Shown here in pieces: positions 45,101-54,021 of a stretch of 64,000 nt of DNA. The notes beneath the pieces were generated by a model. The model did not search any database and was not told the origin of the DNA. It saw only the letters and a program-made list of their open reading frames with translations. Made by a program: the position numbers and the translations under genes. The number at the start of each line of letters is the position of its first letter. Position 1 is the stretch's first letter. The DNA lies in NCBI GenBank assembly GCA_944321965.1, contig CALUNH010000011.1:1-64000 (forward strand), in the 5' to 3' direction. The stretch comes from an uncultured Alistipes sp. GTDB lineage: Bacteria > Bacteroidota > Bacteroidia > Bacteroidales > Rikenellaceae.

Positions 45101-45543
45101 GCCCCGAGCATCGGGTTTCCCTCATCATCGAGAACGATACCTGACACAGGTATGTCGGTTTCGGTGTTTTTTGGGTCGTGGGGATTTCCTGTATTTTTCG
45201 ATAAAGTAATACGTAGGTTGCGCTCGGTGGAAATCCGGATTTCTTGTGATGTATATCCAGATGCGGAAATTAAAATAGTGGTTCCAGGTGCTGCGGATAG
45301 TTCAAAACTCCCTTCAGCACTGGTTGTTACGGTTTGGGAAAATTCCCCCTCCCTTGCGGAAACCGAAGCCCCTTGAATGGGCTTGCCTTCTTCGTCAAGT
45401 ACGATTCCGGTAACTATGGACGAATTTTGGGCAAATGCAGATGGGGAGCCAAACACCAAGCCGCATAATAATATTGACATAAGAACAACGATACCTTTTG
45501 GGAGTACTTGCCGCTCTTCCGTCAAAGTGTTGGTATTTTTCAT
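42109..45543 (-). CDS. SusC/RagA-family TonB-dependent transporter 2 with two regulatory domains
   Basis: A 1144-residue transporter, longer than SusC1. After the signal peptide (ILLCGLVFGSPSAFAQ) come two carboxypeptidase-D-like beta-sandwiches (VTGIVLDEEGKPIQGASV and VSGIVLDDEGNPMLGATI), roughly residues 45-120 and 130-205. The plug follows (DVVVVGYGVQRKESVVGAI, EPLILVDGMERSF, ATAVFGAKGANGVIIVTT) and then the barrel, ending TLKLGIKIGF. The ATG at 45543 is chosen because the in-frame upstream part (45726) has no signal-peptide-like sequence. First gene of the minus-strand PUL arm. Confidence 0.94.
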   Translation of the reverse strand: MKNTNTLTEERQVLPKGIVVLMSILLCGLVFGSPSAFAQNSSIVTGIVLDEEGKPIQGASVSAREGEFSQTVTTSAEGSFELSAAPGTTILISASGYTSQEIRISTERNLRITLSKNTGNPHDPKNTETDIPVSGIVLDDEGNPMLGATITVKDRNDLGGVMADQNGRFNFSVPRGSILLVQFIGYQNREYKITKETQLQVTLYEEATDIEDVVVVGYGVQRKESVVGAISQVHTEELVNSGTVNITNAIAGKLPGVLTYQTSGQPGNNDATIYIRGLSSWNGSEPLILVDGMERSFSELDPNEVRTISVLKDASATAVFGAKGANGVIIVTTRTGSIGRPKMNLSVNYGMDIPTNVPDHISSYQTALMANVAYKNVGMFSSLFSEKELAEYRNPSSRVNSLRYPDNDWFDLLVKKISPTVNANFNISGGNDWVKYFMNFSYAHEGSIAKRFSDWGNSTFRYDKINYRTNLDFTVTKSTSLSLKVGGTLGIRQQPDGVSVSTLFNSIYTASPMSFNAYYPAWALEEIPDTDYPDANEPRLAANRGSYYRNPYTYLNDASFEQTTTNTLYTDLILDQKLDFITEGLSINAKASLSTYYGRISQQANQSYSVFYIDWDRYDNQDGNPWVRNTTTSSVYEEEPYAVTQGGMSGTYYTIFYWEASLNYARTFGQDHHVTGLALFQQRERNTNSNFPYRTQGLVGRVTYAYKNKYLFEANVGYTGSEQFSPSNRYGVFPSAAVGYVISQEGFWKHSMPWWNLMKIRYSDGIVGSDSADERWLYYSSYTSRGGLLYEDDAANSNARWETARKRDLGIEMGWFDNMITLTVDLFDERRKDMLIAPQVTMLVGTDYKNVNRGEMKKHGIDIELGFSRKTRSGLRYDFGAMIGLNENRIVNYEDALYAPDYQKYAGTSYRGARLGTNLVDSGYYTSVDDIHNYPSYTSNWSHIFPGTYKYLDYKFDGKLDSDDLHYIEGCQWPPVVYSFHAGLSYKGFEFNVLFYGNKGKYVEYNRNFEMEFNHNDLVVNKSQLDYWRPDNPNASHNNLFFGDPNALYEWGGGSSANGYDVQIPDRTWRKADYLTLKEIYASYTFNREKLKKALGINSLSIYMTANNVYTFTNLIEHDPQRTSIASGYYPMMTTLKLGIKIGF

Positions 45544-45879
45544 AGGTATAGTTTTAAGGTTGTTAGGTTCAAGAGCGATTGGGATCACGAAGAATCCGAT
45601 GGAAGTATGACAATCTCGACAAGAGTTGGCAACTCTGCCGCACCCCGAATGGAATATATACAGGAAAAAAGACAATACTCCGCCACGATCGGTTTGAACC
45701 GTGGCCCGGCATCTTTGCTCTCGCACAAGTTGGACAATAACTCTTCGATGCTCGGTTTTCGGGAAGAGTAGATTTTGCTGGGTTAGGCTTAAGGCGTGTG
45801 AATTAATTTTAGGTCATAAGCTTGTTTGTTAGTGAGGTTATATGCTATAATCGATTGTGTTAGGTGTGTTTCTTGTCTT
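45544..45879. other. 336-bp gap between LacI gene and SusC2
   Basis: A/T-rich leader and promoter region of the SusCD-lyase arm. It holds the LacI-type operator-like sequence at 45849-45861. No full TAnnTTTG box was found on the minus strand between the operator and the SusC2 start, so the start site is not placed. Nothing else coding was seen. Confidence 0.6.
45849..45861. promoter_or_regulatory. LacI operator-like site, SusC2 side
   Basis: AATCGATTGTGTT is identical to 46995-47007 on the other side of the LacI gene. The core AATCGATT is palindromic, as LacI/PurR-type operators are. It is 19 bp past the LacI stop and about 306 bp before SusC2. Confidence 0.6.
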
Positions 45880-46899
45880 TTATTTTTCTGACGATTTCCT
45901 TATAATAAGCTGGGGTTTTAATACGATATCCTTTACCTTACGGTCTGCAATCGGCAGATTCATTTGCTCCAATAGCATTTTTGCCACTTCGATACCCATT
46001 TCTACATTTCGTTGATCTACAGATGAAAGCATCGGATCAACGAATTCGTCGAATAGTTCGTTGCCGAATCCAACAACTGCAATGTCCTCCGGTATTTTTA
46101 TGTTGTTGTTTTTTAGTGATTTGAATAGCCCCATGGCAGAATTGTCACTTGATGAAAATACGGCGTCGGGACGTTCGTCGAGAGGTAGCGATAAAATCTG
46201 CTCTGCCGCTTTTGTCCCGGCTTCTAACGTGATACCGCATTGATAAACCAACTGTTCGCTTATGGGGATTCCTGCTTCTTTGAGGGCTTGTACATATCCC
46301 ATCTGGCGTTGTTGATAAACACTGATGCCTTGAGGCCCGGCCAAATGTGCTATACGTTTACAACCTCTGTCTATCATGTGTTTCACAGCATCATAGGCGC
46401 CGGCATAGTCGTCAATTCGTACACTATTGACATGACGGAACAAAGGAATGCGATCGAAAAAAACGATAGGCATACCTTTTTCTATGGCCTGGTCAAAATG
46501 CTGATAGTCGATTGTATCGGCAGCAAGTGAAATGGCAAGCCCGTCGACTTTTTGCATCATTGCCTGCAGAACCTGTTTCTCCTTCTCCCATAATTCGTGT
46601 GATTGCGCAACCAGTACACTGTAGCCGGCTTCATTAACTACATTTTCGATACTTTCAATCAGAAGGGAAAAGAATGAACGGCCTATGCGGGGCACGATGA
46701 CTCCAATTACCCGGCCTTTTCCTGTTCGGAGTTGACTGGCTGCCAAATTCGGCTGGAATCCACGCTCTTTGGCCAATGACCACACCTTTTCCTTCATTTT
46801 CCGGCTGATCCGCGGATGATCCTGGAATGCTCTGGAAACTGTTGATGCCGTGGTGCTCAACTCCTTTGCAAGGTCGTATATTGTGATGTTGTTATTCAT
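45880..46899 (-). CDS. LacI-family transcriptional regulator
   Basis: A 339-residue regulator. Residues 4-25 are the helix-turn-helix (ITIYDLAKELSTTASTVSRA); the hinge helix is NLAASQLRTGKG. The periplasmic-binding-like effector domain follows (VIGVIVPRIGRSFFSLLIES, RIAHLAGP, VFSSSDNSAMGLFK, AVVGFGNELFDE). It likely binds a PUL-derived sugar. Its gene is flanked by matching operator-like sequences upstream of SusC2 and of the GH105 gene, and its own -7 box overlaps the second region, so it probably represses both arms and itself. Most PULs use HTCS, SusR or ECF sigma factors instead. Confidence 0.93.
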   Translation of the reverse strand: MNNNITIYDLAKELSTTASTVSRAFQDHPRISRKMKEKVWSLAKERGFQPNLAASQLRTGKGRVIGVIVPRIGRSFFSLLIESIENVVNEAGYSVLVAQSHELWEKEKQVLQAMMQKVDGLAISLAADTIDYQHFDQAIEKGMPIVFFDRIPLFRHVNSVRIDDYAGAYDAVKHMIDRGCKRIAHLAGPQGISVYQQRQMGYVQALKEAGIPISEQLVYQCGITLEAGTKAAEQILSLPLDERPDAVFSSSDNSAMGLFKSLKNNNIKIPEDIAVVGFGNELFDEFVDPMLSSVDQRNVEMGIEVAKMLLEQMNLPIADRKVKDIVLKPQLIIRKSSEK

Positions 46900-46958
46900 T
46901 GAATCTGGTGATAAATATTGTGAAAAAGCAGGTGTGTCGGAAAAGTTTTTTGTTCGCT

Positions 46959-46991
46959 TTTGACAAATATATATATTTTTTTTTATATTTG
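46959..46991 (+). promoter_or_regulatory. Promoter of GH105-BNR-GH99 arm
   Basis: TTTG at 46959-46962 (-33) and TATATTTG at 46984-46991 (-7) with a 21-bp spacer, the best promoter match in the window. The start is expected near 46997, inside the operator, giving a 58-nt leader before the GH105 ATG. Confidence 0.75.
46963..46970 (-). promoter_or_regulatory. Promoter -7 box for LacI gene
   Basis: On the minus strand this reads TATATTTG (46970-46963), a full match, 64 bp before the LacI start codon. It lies between the -33 and -7 boxes of the opposing GH105 promoter, so the two divergent promoters overlap. Its -33 region covers the operator. Confidence 0.55.
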
Positions 46992-46993
46992 TG

Positions 46994-47007
46994 CAATCGA
47001 TTGTGTT
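46994..47007. promoter_or_regulatory. LacI operator-like site, GH105 side
   Basis: CAATCGATTG at 46994-47003 is a perfect palindrome, and AATCGATTGTGTT (46995-47007) matches the SusC2-side site exactly. It covers the predicted start of the GH105 promoter, so bound repressor should block it. Confidence 0.65.
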
Positions 47008-47054
47008 TTTTGGTGCTAATTTTTTTCAAGTATTTAAATCTAAAAGCAGAAATC

Positions 47055-48164
47055 ATGGAGCGAATTATAATTTTAGCTTATTTTTTATTAGCACCTTCTC
47101 TGATGTTGAAGGCCGCACAACCCTTCTCTGGCGAAATGAATCCCGATGCTGTCCGCACGGTTTGCAATGCTGTCGCAACATGGCAAATGGATAATTTCGA
47201 AAAGGTCAAACGGAATAATCTCAGTTGGGTCAACGGTGCGCTTTATCGGGGAATGATCGAATGGGCCAATTTGGAGAATAATCAGGAAATATTCGATTTT
47301 CTCATGAATATCGGAAAGAAAAATCGGTGGGCTATGCCTTCCCGAGTCTATCACGCCGATGATATCTGCGTCGGGCAGGCTTTCATTGAGATGTATCGTA
47401 AATATAAGGACCGGAGGATGCTCCAGCCTGTTATGGAGCGTGCTTTTTATGTGGCTTCTCATCCGTCGTCCGCTCCGATGTCGAAAGCGGATGAGAAAGG
47501 GAAGGATGAACGCTGGTCGTGGAGCGATGCTTTGTTTATGGCTGCCCCGGTCTATGCCGCTTTATATGCTATTACGGGGGAACAAATCTATTTTGATTAC
47601 ATGGACAGTGAATTCCGCATCAGTACGGATTCGCTTTATGATAAGAAAGAGCATTTGTATTATAGGGACTGTATGCGCATTCCATTGCGCGAGCCGAATG
47701 GAGCCAAACAGTTCTGGGGTCGTGGTAATGGCTGGGTATTTGCCGCTATCCCGCTTATTTTGGAAAATTTGCCCGCTGACCACCCCTCACGCGGTTACTA
47801 TATTGAGATCTTTTGCCAAATGGCTGAAAGAGTGGTTGACACACAGGATCGTTCCGGCTCGTGGCATGCAAGTTTGCTTGATCCTGCCACGTATCCCGAC
47901 CCTGAAAACAGCGTTTCCGCTTTCTTTTGTTACGGATTGGGCTGGGGACTCCGAACCGGGATCCTTTCCGGAAAGAAATACGAACGTGCTCTTGAGCGCG
48001 GATGGGAATCGCTTATCAGTTATGTTCATGCAGACGGCAAGTTGGGGTATGTTCAGCCCATTGGCAATGCACCTCGGAAAGCAGGAGCCGATTCGACTGA
48101 GGCTTATGGCGTCGGCGGACTGTTGCTGGCCGGAAGTGAAATCATACGTTTGAAGCAGGAATAG
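47055..48164 (+). CDS. GH105/GH88-family unsaturated uronyl hydrolase
   Basis: A 369-residue secreted enzyme with a short signal peptide (FLLAPSLMLKAAQ). It has an (alpha/alpha)6 barrel with AMPSRVYHADDICVGQAF, ERWSWSDALFMAAPVYA, FWGRGNGWVFAAI and DPENSVSAFFCYGLGWGL, signature segments of GH105 (YteR-like). Such enzymes remove the 4,5-unsaturated uronic acid that lyases leave at the non-reducing end, which fits the three lyases across the locus. The ATG at 47055 is chosen; a longer in-frame start at 46899 would run through the promoter and operator. Confidence 0.88.
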   Translation: MERIIILAYFLLAPSLMLKAAQPFSGEMNPDAVRTVCNAVATWQMDNFEKVKRNNLSWVNGALYRGMIEWANLENNQEIFDFLMNIGKKNRWAMPSRVYHADDICVGQAFIEMYRKYKDRRMLQPVMERAFYVASHPSSAPMSKADEKGKDERWSWSDALFMAAPVYAALYAITGEQIYFDYMDSEFRISTDSLYDKKEHLYYRDCMRIPLREPNGAKQFWGRGNGWVFAAIPLILENLPADHPSRGYYIEIFCQMAERVVDTQDRSGSWHASLLDPATYPDPENSVSAFFCYGLGWGLRTGILSGKKYERALERGWESLISYVHADGKLGYVQPIGNAPRKAGADSTEAYGVGGLLLAGSEIIRLKQE

Positions 48165-48206
48165 GGATGGGTGCGTAAATGCGTAAAATCGATAATTGAA
48201 TTTGAT

Positions 48207-49616
48207 ATGAAAAAGATAAAAGTTCTTTTTTTGCTTGGGGCGCTGTTTTGTGGAATATCACTTGTTGCGCAACCGTTAAACAATAAAAAAATCAATGGAT
48301 ATCGAGGGATTTGGTTTACATTGGGCCAGGAAAGCGAGTATGGATACAAGTATTCTGGCGGATTGGGAACCTATACGGTCAAGCATAATCCATTGGCTGT
48401 TTACGCTCCGGAAGTAGACCGTACTTTTTTCGTATATGGAGGGACGACGGAAGCCAAGGAACGTCATTTGCTCTGTATGATAGGTTGCTATGATCATAAA
48501 ACCGGGATGGTTCAAAAACCCGTTGTGGTGTTCGACAAGGAGCAGGTAAAAGACCCGCATGACAATCCGGCGCTCCAAATTGATGAGGATGGATATTTGT
48601 GGGTATTTGTAAGCGGTCGAGGAGCAAAACGCCCGGGGCATATTTATCGAAGCGAAAATCCGTATGATATTTCTAAATTCCATGCGGTGAAAACATGGAT
48701 GATGACCTATCCTCAACCGATGTATGTACCGGGAGAAGGTTTCTTTCTTTGCTTTACTCAATATACAGGGGTCCGCAAACTCTATTTTTCGGTCAGCCGG
48801 GATGGTCAATCCTGGAGTACACCGGAATTATTGGCGGATATTAAGGAGCCGGGTGATAAATATAGTGGGCAATATCAAGTATCTGCATCTTTCGGGAACA
48901 AAATTGTTACTTGTTTTAACCGGCATAAGAACGGGGTTGTAGATACTCGGACAAATATGTATTACCTCCAGACAACGGATATGGGTAAAACTTGGACTAC
49001 GGCCGATGGCATCAGGGTCGAAACTCCTGTGACGGATTTGCACAGCCCTTGTTTGGTTGTTGATGCTCAGTCTCAAAAGAAGAATTTGTATATTAAAGAT
49101 GTAAATTTCGATGAAGAAGGCAATCCGGTCGTGCTTTACCTCACCAGTGGGGGACACAAACCGGGTCCGGGCAACAATCCGAGACAATGGTATGTCGGTT
49201 ATTGGAACGGATCGGAATGGAATCATTATCCGGTAACGACATCGACCCATAACTATGATTCGGGCAGTATTTGGACCGGCCATGACTGTTGGACGGTTAT
49301 CGCTCCAACTGATGCGGGCCCCCAAAAATGGGGTACGGGCGGTGAAATCGTTATGTGGCAAAGTAAAAATAAAGGCAAGACGTGGAAACGAGTGAAAACT
49401 TTGACCTCCAACAGCCCATATAATCATGGATATGTACGGCGACCGCTCAATGCGACAGATCCTTTCTATGGCTTTTGGGCGGATGGAAATCCCGAACGAC
49501 TTACAAAGTCAATACTTTATTTTACCGATTCAAAAGGGAATGTCTATTCATTGCCTTATGATATGAAGGAGGAGTGGGCTGCACCCAAGGCTCTCCCCGA
49601 TATCGGTAAGCGATAG
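48207..49616 (+). CDS. BNR_4-type beta-propeller enzyme, GH145/PL24/PL25-like
   Basis: A 469-residue secreted protein (LFLLGALFCGISLVAQ). It opens NGYRGIWFTLGQESEYGYKYSGGLGT... (abridged: YRGIWFTLGQ, GGLGTYTVKHNPLAVYAPE), then BNR/Asp-box propeller strands (SVSRDGQSWSTPE, TTDMGKTWTTADG, QSKNKGKTWKRVK) and SGGHKPGPGNNPRQW. This pattern fits the BNR_4 family, which includes rhamnogalacturonan rhamnosidases (GH145) and ulvan lyases (PL24, PL25). Either would suit a uronate-rhamnose glycan. Which activity applies cannot be told here. The ATG at 48207 is chosen over 48171 because it starts the signal peptide. Confidence 0.7.
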   Translation: MKKIKVLFLLGALFCGISLVAQPLNNKKINGYRGIWFTLGQESEYGYKYSGGLGTYTVKHNPLAVYAPEVDRTFFVYGGTTEAKERHLLCMIGCYDHKTGMVQKPVVVFDKEQVKDPHDNPALQIDEDGYLWVFVSGRGAKRPGHIYRSENPYDISKFHAVKTWMMTYPQPMYVPGEGFFLCFTQYTGVRKLYFSVSRDGQSWSTPELLADIKEPGDKYSGQYQVSASFGNKIVTCFNRHKNGVVDTRTNMYYLQTTDMGKTWTTADGIRVETPVTDLHSPCLVVDAQSQKKNLYIKDVNFDEEGNPVVLYLTSGGHKPGPGNNPRQWYVGYWNGSEWNHYPVTTSTHNYDSGSIWTGHDCWTVIAPTDAGPQKWGTGGEIVMWQSKNKGKTWKRVKTLTSNSPYNHGYVRRPLNATDPFYGFWADGNPERLTKSILYFTDSKGNVYSLPYDMKEEWAAPKALPDIGKR

Positions 49617-49623
49617 CATTTTA

Positions 49624-49653
49624 AGGATGCCGGTTCCATAGAATCGGCATCCT
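49624..49653 (+). terminator. Hairpin between BNR_4 and GH99-like genes
   Basis: AGGATGCCGGTTC pairs with GAATCGGCATCCT (13 pairs, one G-U) around a 4-nt loop. No T-run follows, so it is more likely an mRNA-stability or partial-terminator hairpin. Confidence 0.45.
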
Positions 49654-49697
49654 GTTGTGCCTATCCTGGATTTGTTAAACCTAAAATTCTTTCTTAA

Positions 49698-51557
49698 ATG
49701 AACGCATTCAAACCTCTTGTTTGGGGATTGCTCGTCTTTATATTTATGGGATGTACCAAGGAAAACGGAAATAATTCGCACGGAGAACCTTCTGGTACGA
49801 CCGATCCTGCTGTTCAGGCCTATGGAGCTGCTTCTTGGACAGCACAATATGCTTCTGGGGACCGGATCTCGTTCGGAGACGATTATCCCGAACGGCGTGA
49901 AGGGAAATCAGTCGGTATCTTTTATTTTATATGGCTTGGACATCATGGTTATGATGAATCGAGTAATGACCATACGTCTGAAGTCATCACGCCGTCGGCT
50001 TCCGATACAAGAAGCCCGTATGATATTACGGAATTACTTAAGGCAAATCCCACTGATCCGGCTTATGGGCCCGATCAGGCTTTCCATCATTGGGGCAAGC
50101 CTTATTTTGATTATTATGTTTCCAATGATACATGGGTATTGCGCAGGCATGCACAGATGCTCAGTGATGCAGGTATAGATGTTATTTTCCTCGACGTGAC
50201 CAACAGTTTTATTTATGAATCGACTGTGCGCACGATCTGTAATCTCTACCTGACCATGCGCAATGAAGGGAATCCTACTCCGCAGATATCCTTTCTTGCC
50301 AACAGCTCCTCCAATGCAACGGTTCAGGCACTTTATGATCAGTTTTATTCCAATAGCCGTTATGAGTCGCTTTGGTTCCAATGGGACGGGAAGCCTTTAA
50401 TCTTATGCGATACGGATGAGGGTTTCGATGCGGAGGTTGCTGCTTATTTTACTATGCGGAAAGCCTGGTTCGATTCGGGGCAATCATGGTTCGGCGATGG
50501 CGAAGGCCGTTGGACCTGGGGCGATTATTATCCCCAGAGGCCCGGACTCAAAAACGGTGCTGTCGAGCAAATTTCAGTCATGCCGGCCACCCACCCGTCA
50601 CTCCGTTGCATCGGACGAAGCCATACGGGTACTGAACAGCCTGCGACGACGACTGAGGAGATGTCGGGAGCTGGTACGTATTTCAAACTTCAGTGTGCCA
50701 GGGCGTTGGAAATCGATCCCGATTTTGTCCTTATTACGGGTTGGAATGAATGGGTTGCGCAGCGGCAGATTAGCGGGGAGATACCTTCTACGGAATATTT
50801 TATTGGGAAACCGGTCTCGGAAGGTGACACCTATTTCGTTGATCAGTACAACCATGAGTATAGCCGGGATATTGAACCTGTAGCCGATGGCTTCCGTGAT
50901 AATTATTATTACTATATGGTAGATTTTATCCGGAAGTTTAAGGGCGTAACTCCTCCTCCTGTTATCCGAGAAACCCGCTCGATATCTGTTGACGGATTGA
51001 TGGACGATTGGACTGATGTTGCAGTCTGCTACTCTGATGACAGGGGAGATATTGCAGAGCGGAATCATTTCGGATGGGGTCGGGTTGGACAATTGATCGA
51101 TTATTCGGGCCGTAATGATATTATAGTTACAAAAGTCACGGCTGATGATAATAATCTTTATTTTTATGTAAAAACGGGCTATACAATGACTCCGTATTCG
51201 GATGACGATTGGATGCGATTGTTTATCTCTGTGGATGGGGATACCGGAAATAACTGGGAAGGATTCGGTTATGTTGTGAACAATAGCGTGTTGAGCGGAA
51301 CCACGACTACTCTTCAGCGAGCCCAGGGCGGATGGAGTTGGGGGGATGACCGTGAGATCAGTTATGCGGTTCGTGATAATCAGATGGAGATTGCGATTCC
51401 GCTGGAGGCCCTGCATATCTCGAATAAGGATAATTTTACGGTCGATTTTAAATGGATTGACAACAGTGTGAGCGATGGAGATATATGTGAATGCATGAAA
51501 TACGGGGATTCTGCTCCCAATGGCCGCTTCCGCTATCGATTCTCTGTTAATCGTTGA
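49698..51557 (+). CDS. GH99-like glycoside hydrolase lipoprotein with CBM9/DOMON-like domain
   Basis: A 619-residue predicted lipoprotein (IFMGC near residue 19). Residues about 70-420 resemble GH71/GH99-like TIM barrels: SVGIFYFIWLGHHG, MLSDAGIDVIFLDVTNS, LWFQWDGKPLILCDTDEG and VLITGWNEWVAQRQ (a likely catalytic Asn-Glu). Residues about 430-619 form a beta-sandwich like DOMON/CBM9 (ISVDGLMDDWTDVAV, FYVKTGYTMTPYSDDDW). GH99 proteins are endo-mannosidases, but GH99-like proteins also occur in other glycan loci. Last gene of the plus-strand arm, 81 bp after BNR_4. Confidence 0.65.
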   Translation: MNAFKPLVWGLLVFIFMGCTKENGNNSHGEPSGTTDPAVQAYGAASWTAQYASGDRISFGDDYPERREGKSVGIFYFIWLGHHGYDESSNDHTSEVITPSASDTRSPYDITELLKANPTDPAYGPDQAFHHWGKPYFDYYVSNDTWVLRRHAQMLSDAGIDVIFLDVTNSFIYESTVRTICNLYLTMRNEGNPTPQISFLANSSSNATVQALYDQFYSNSRYESLWFQWDGKPLILCDTDEGFDAEVAAYFTMRKAWFDSGQSWFGDGEGRWTWGDYYPQRPGLKNGAVEQISVMPATHPSLRCIGRSHTGTEQPATTTEEMSGAGTYFKLQCARALEIDPDFVLITGWNEWVAQRQISGEIPSTEYFIGKPVSEGDTYFVDQYNHEYSRDIEPVADGFRDNYYYYMVDFIRKFKGVTPPPVIRETRSISVDGLMDDWTDVAVCYSDDRGDIAERNHFGWGRVGQLIDYSGRNDIIVTKVTADDNNLYFYVKTGYTMTPYSDDDWMRLFISVDGDTGNNWEGFGYVVNNSVLSGTTTTLQRAQGGWSWGDDREISYAVRDNQMEIAIPLEALHISNKDNFTVDFKWIDNSVSDGDICECMKYGDSAPNGRFRYRFSVNR

Positions 51558-51711
51558 GAGTTGTTTGTATGCAAAGACTCCCCGAAACGGGGATGGTCCG
51601 CATAAATTGTGGAACCCCGAAGGATTGCAGATGTACCTTTAAGATGTCAGATTATTTTATGCCAGATCTGTAATCTTTTTTGCATCGGAATTCACGATGT
51701 TATGATAAACA

Positions 51712-51742
51712 ACATGTCCCAGGCAAAATGCCTGGGACATGT
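51712..51742. terminator. Hairpin between convergent GH99-like and mutB genes
   Basis: ACATGTCCCAGGC pairs perfectly with GCCTGGGACATGT (13 bp) around a 5-nt loop. T-runs are weak (TTGTTTAT on the minus strand). It probably separates the PUL from mutB; the rest of the 235-bp gap has only a C8 tract at 51772. Confidence 0.5.
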
Positions 51743-51792
51743 CCTGTTGATGGGAGAGTGCGTTTTGGGCACCCCCCCCTCCCTTGGGTGTG

Positions 51793-53931
<2,139 letters not shown>

Positions 53932-54021
53932 GATCTTTGTGCAAAAGGTTTGTCAGGGCATCGGCTGTCGGTTCGTTACGGGGTTTCCGGGGCGAACCTG
54001 GCCGATCAAAGCGCTCAGGGC

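Noticed and set aside
51772-51779. C8 tract as a phase-variable switch
   Set aside because: It lies after the mutB stop, outside any coding or promoter region seen, so a length change should have no effect.
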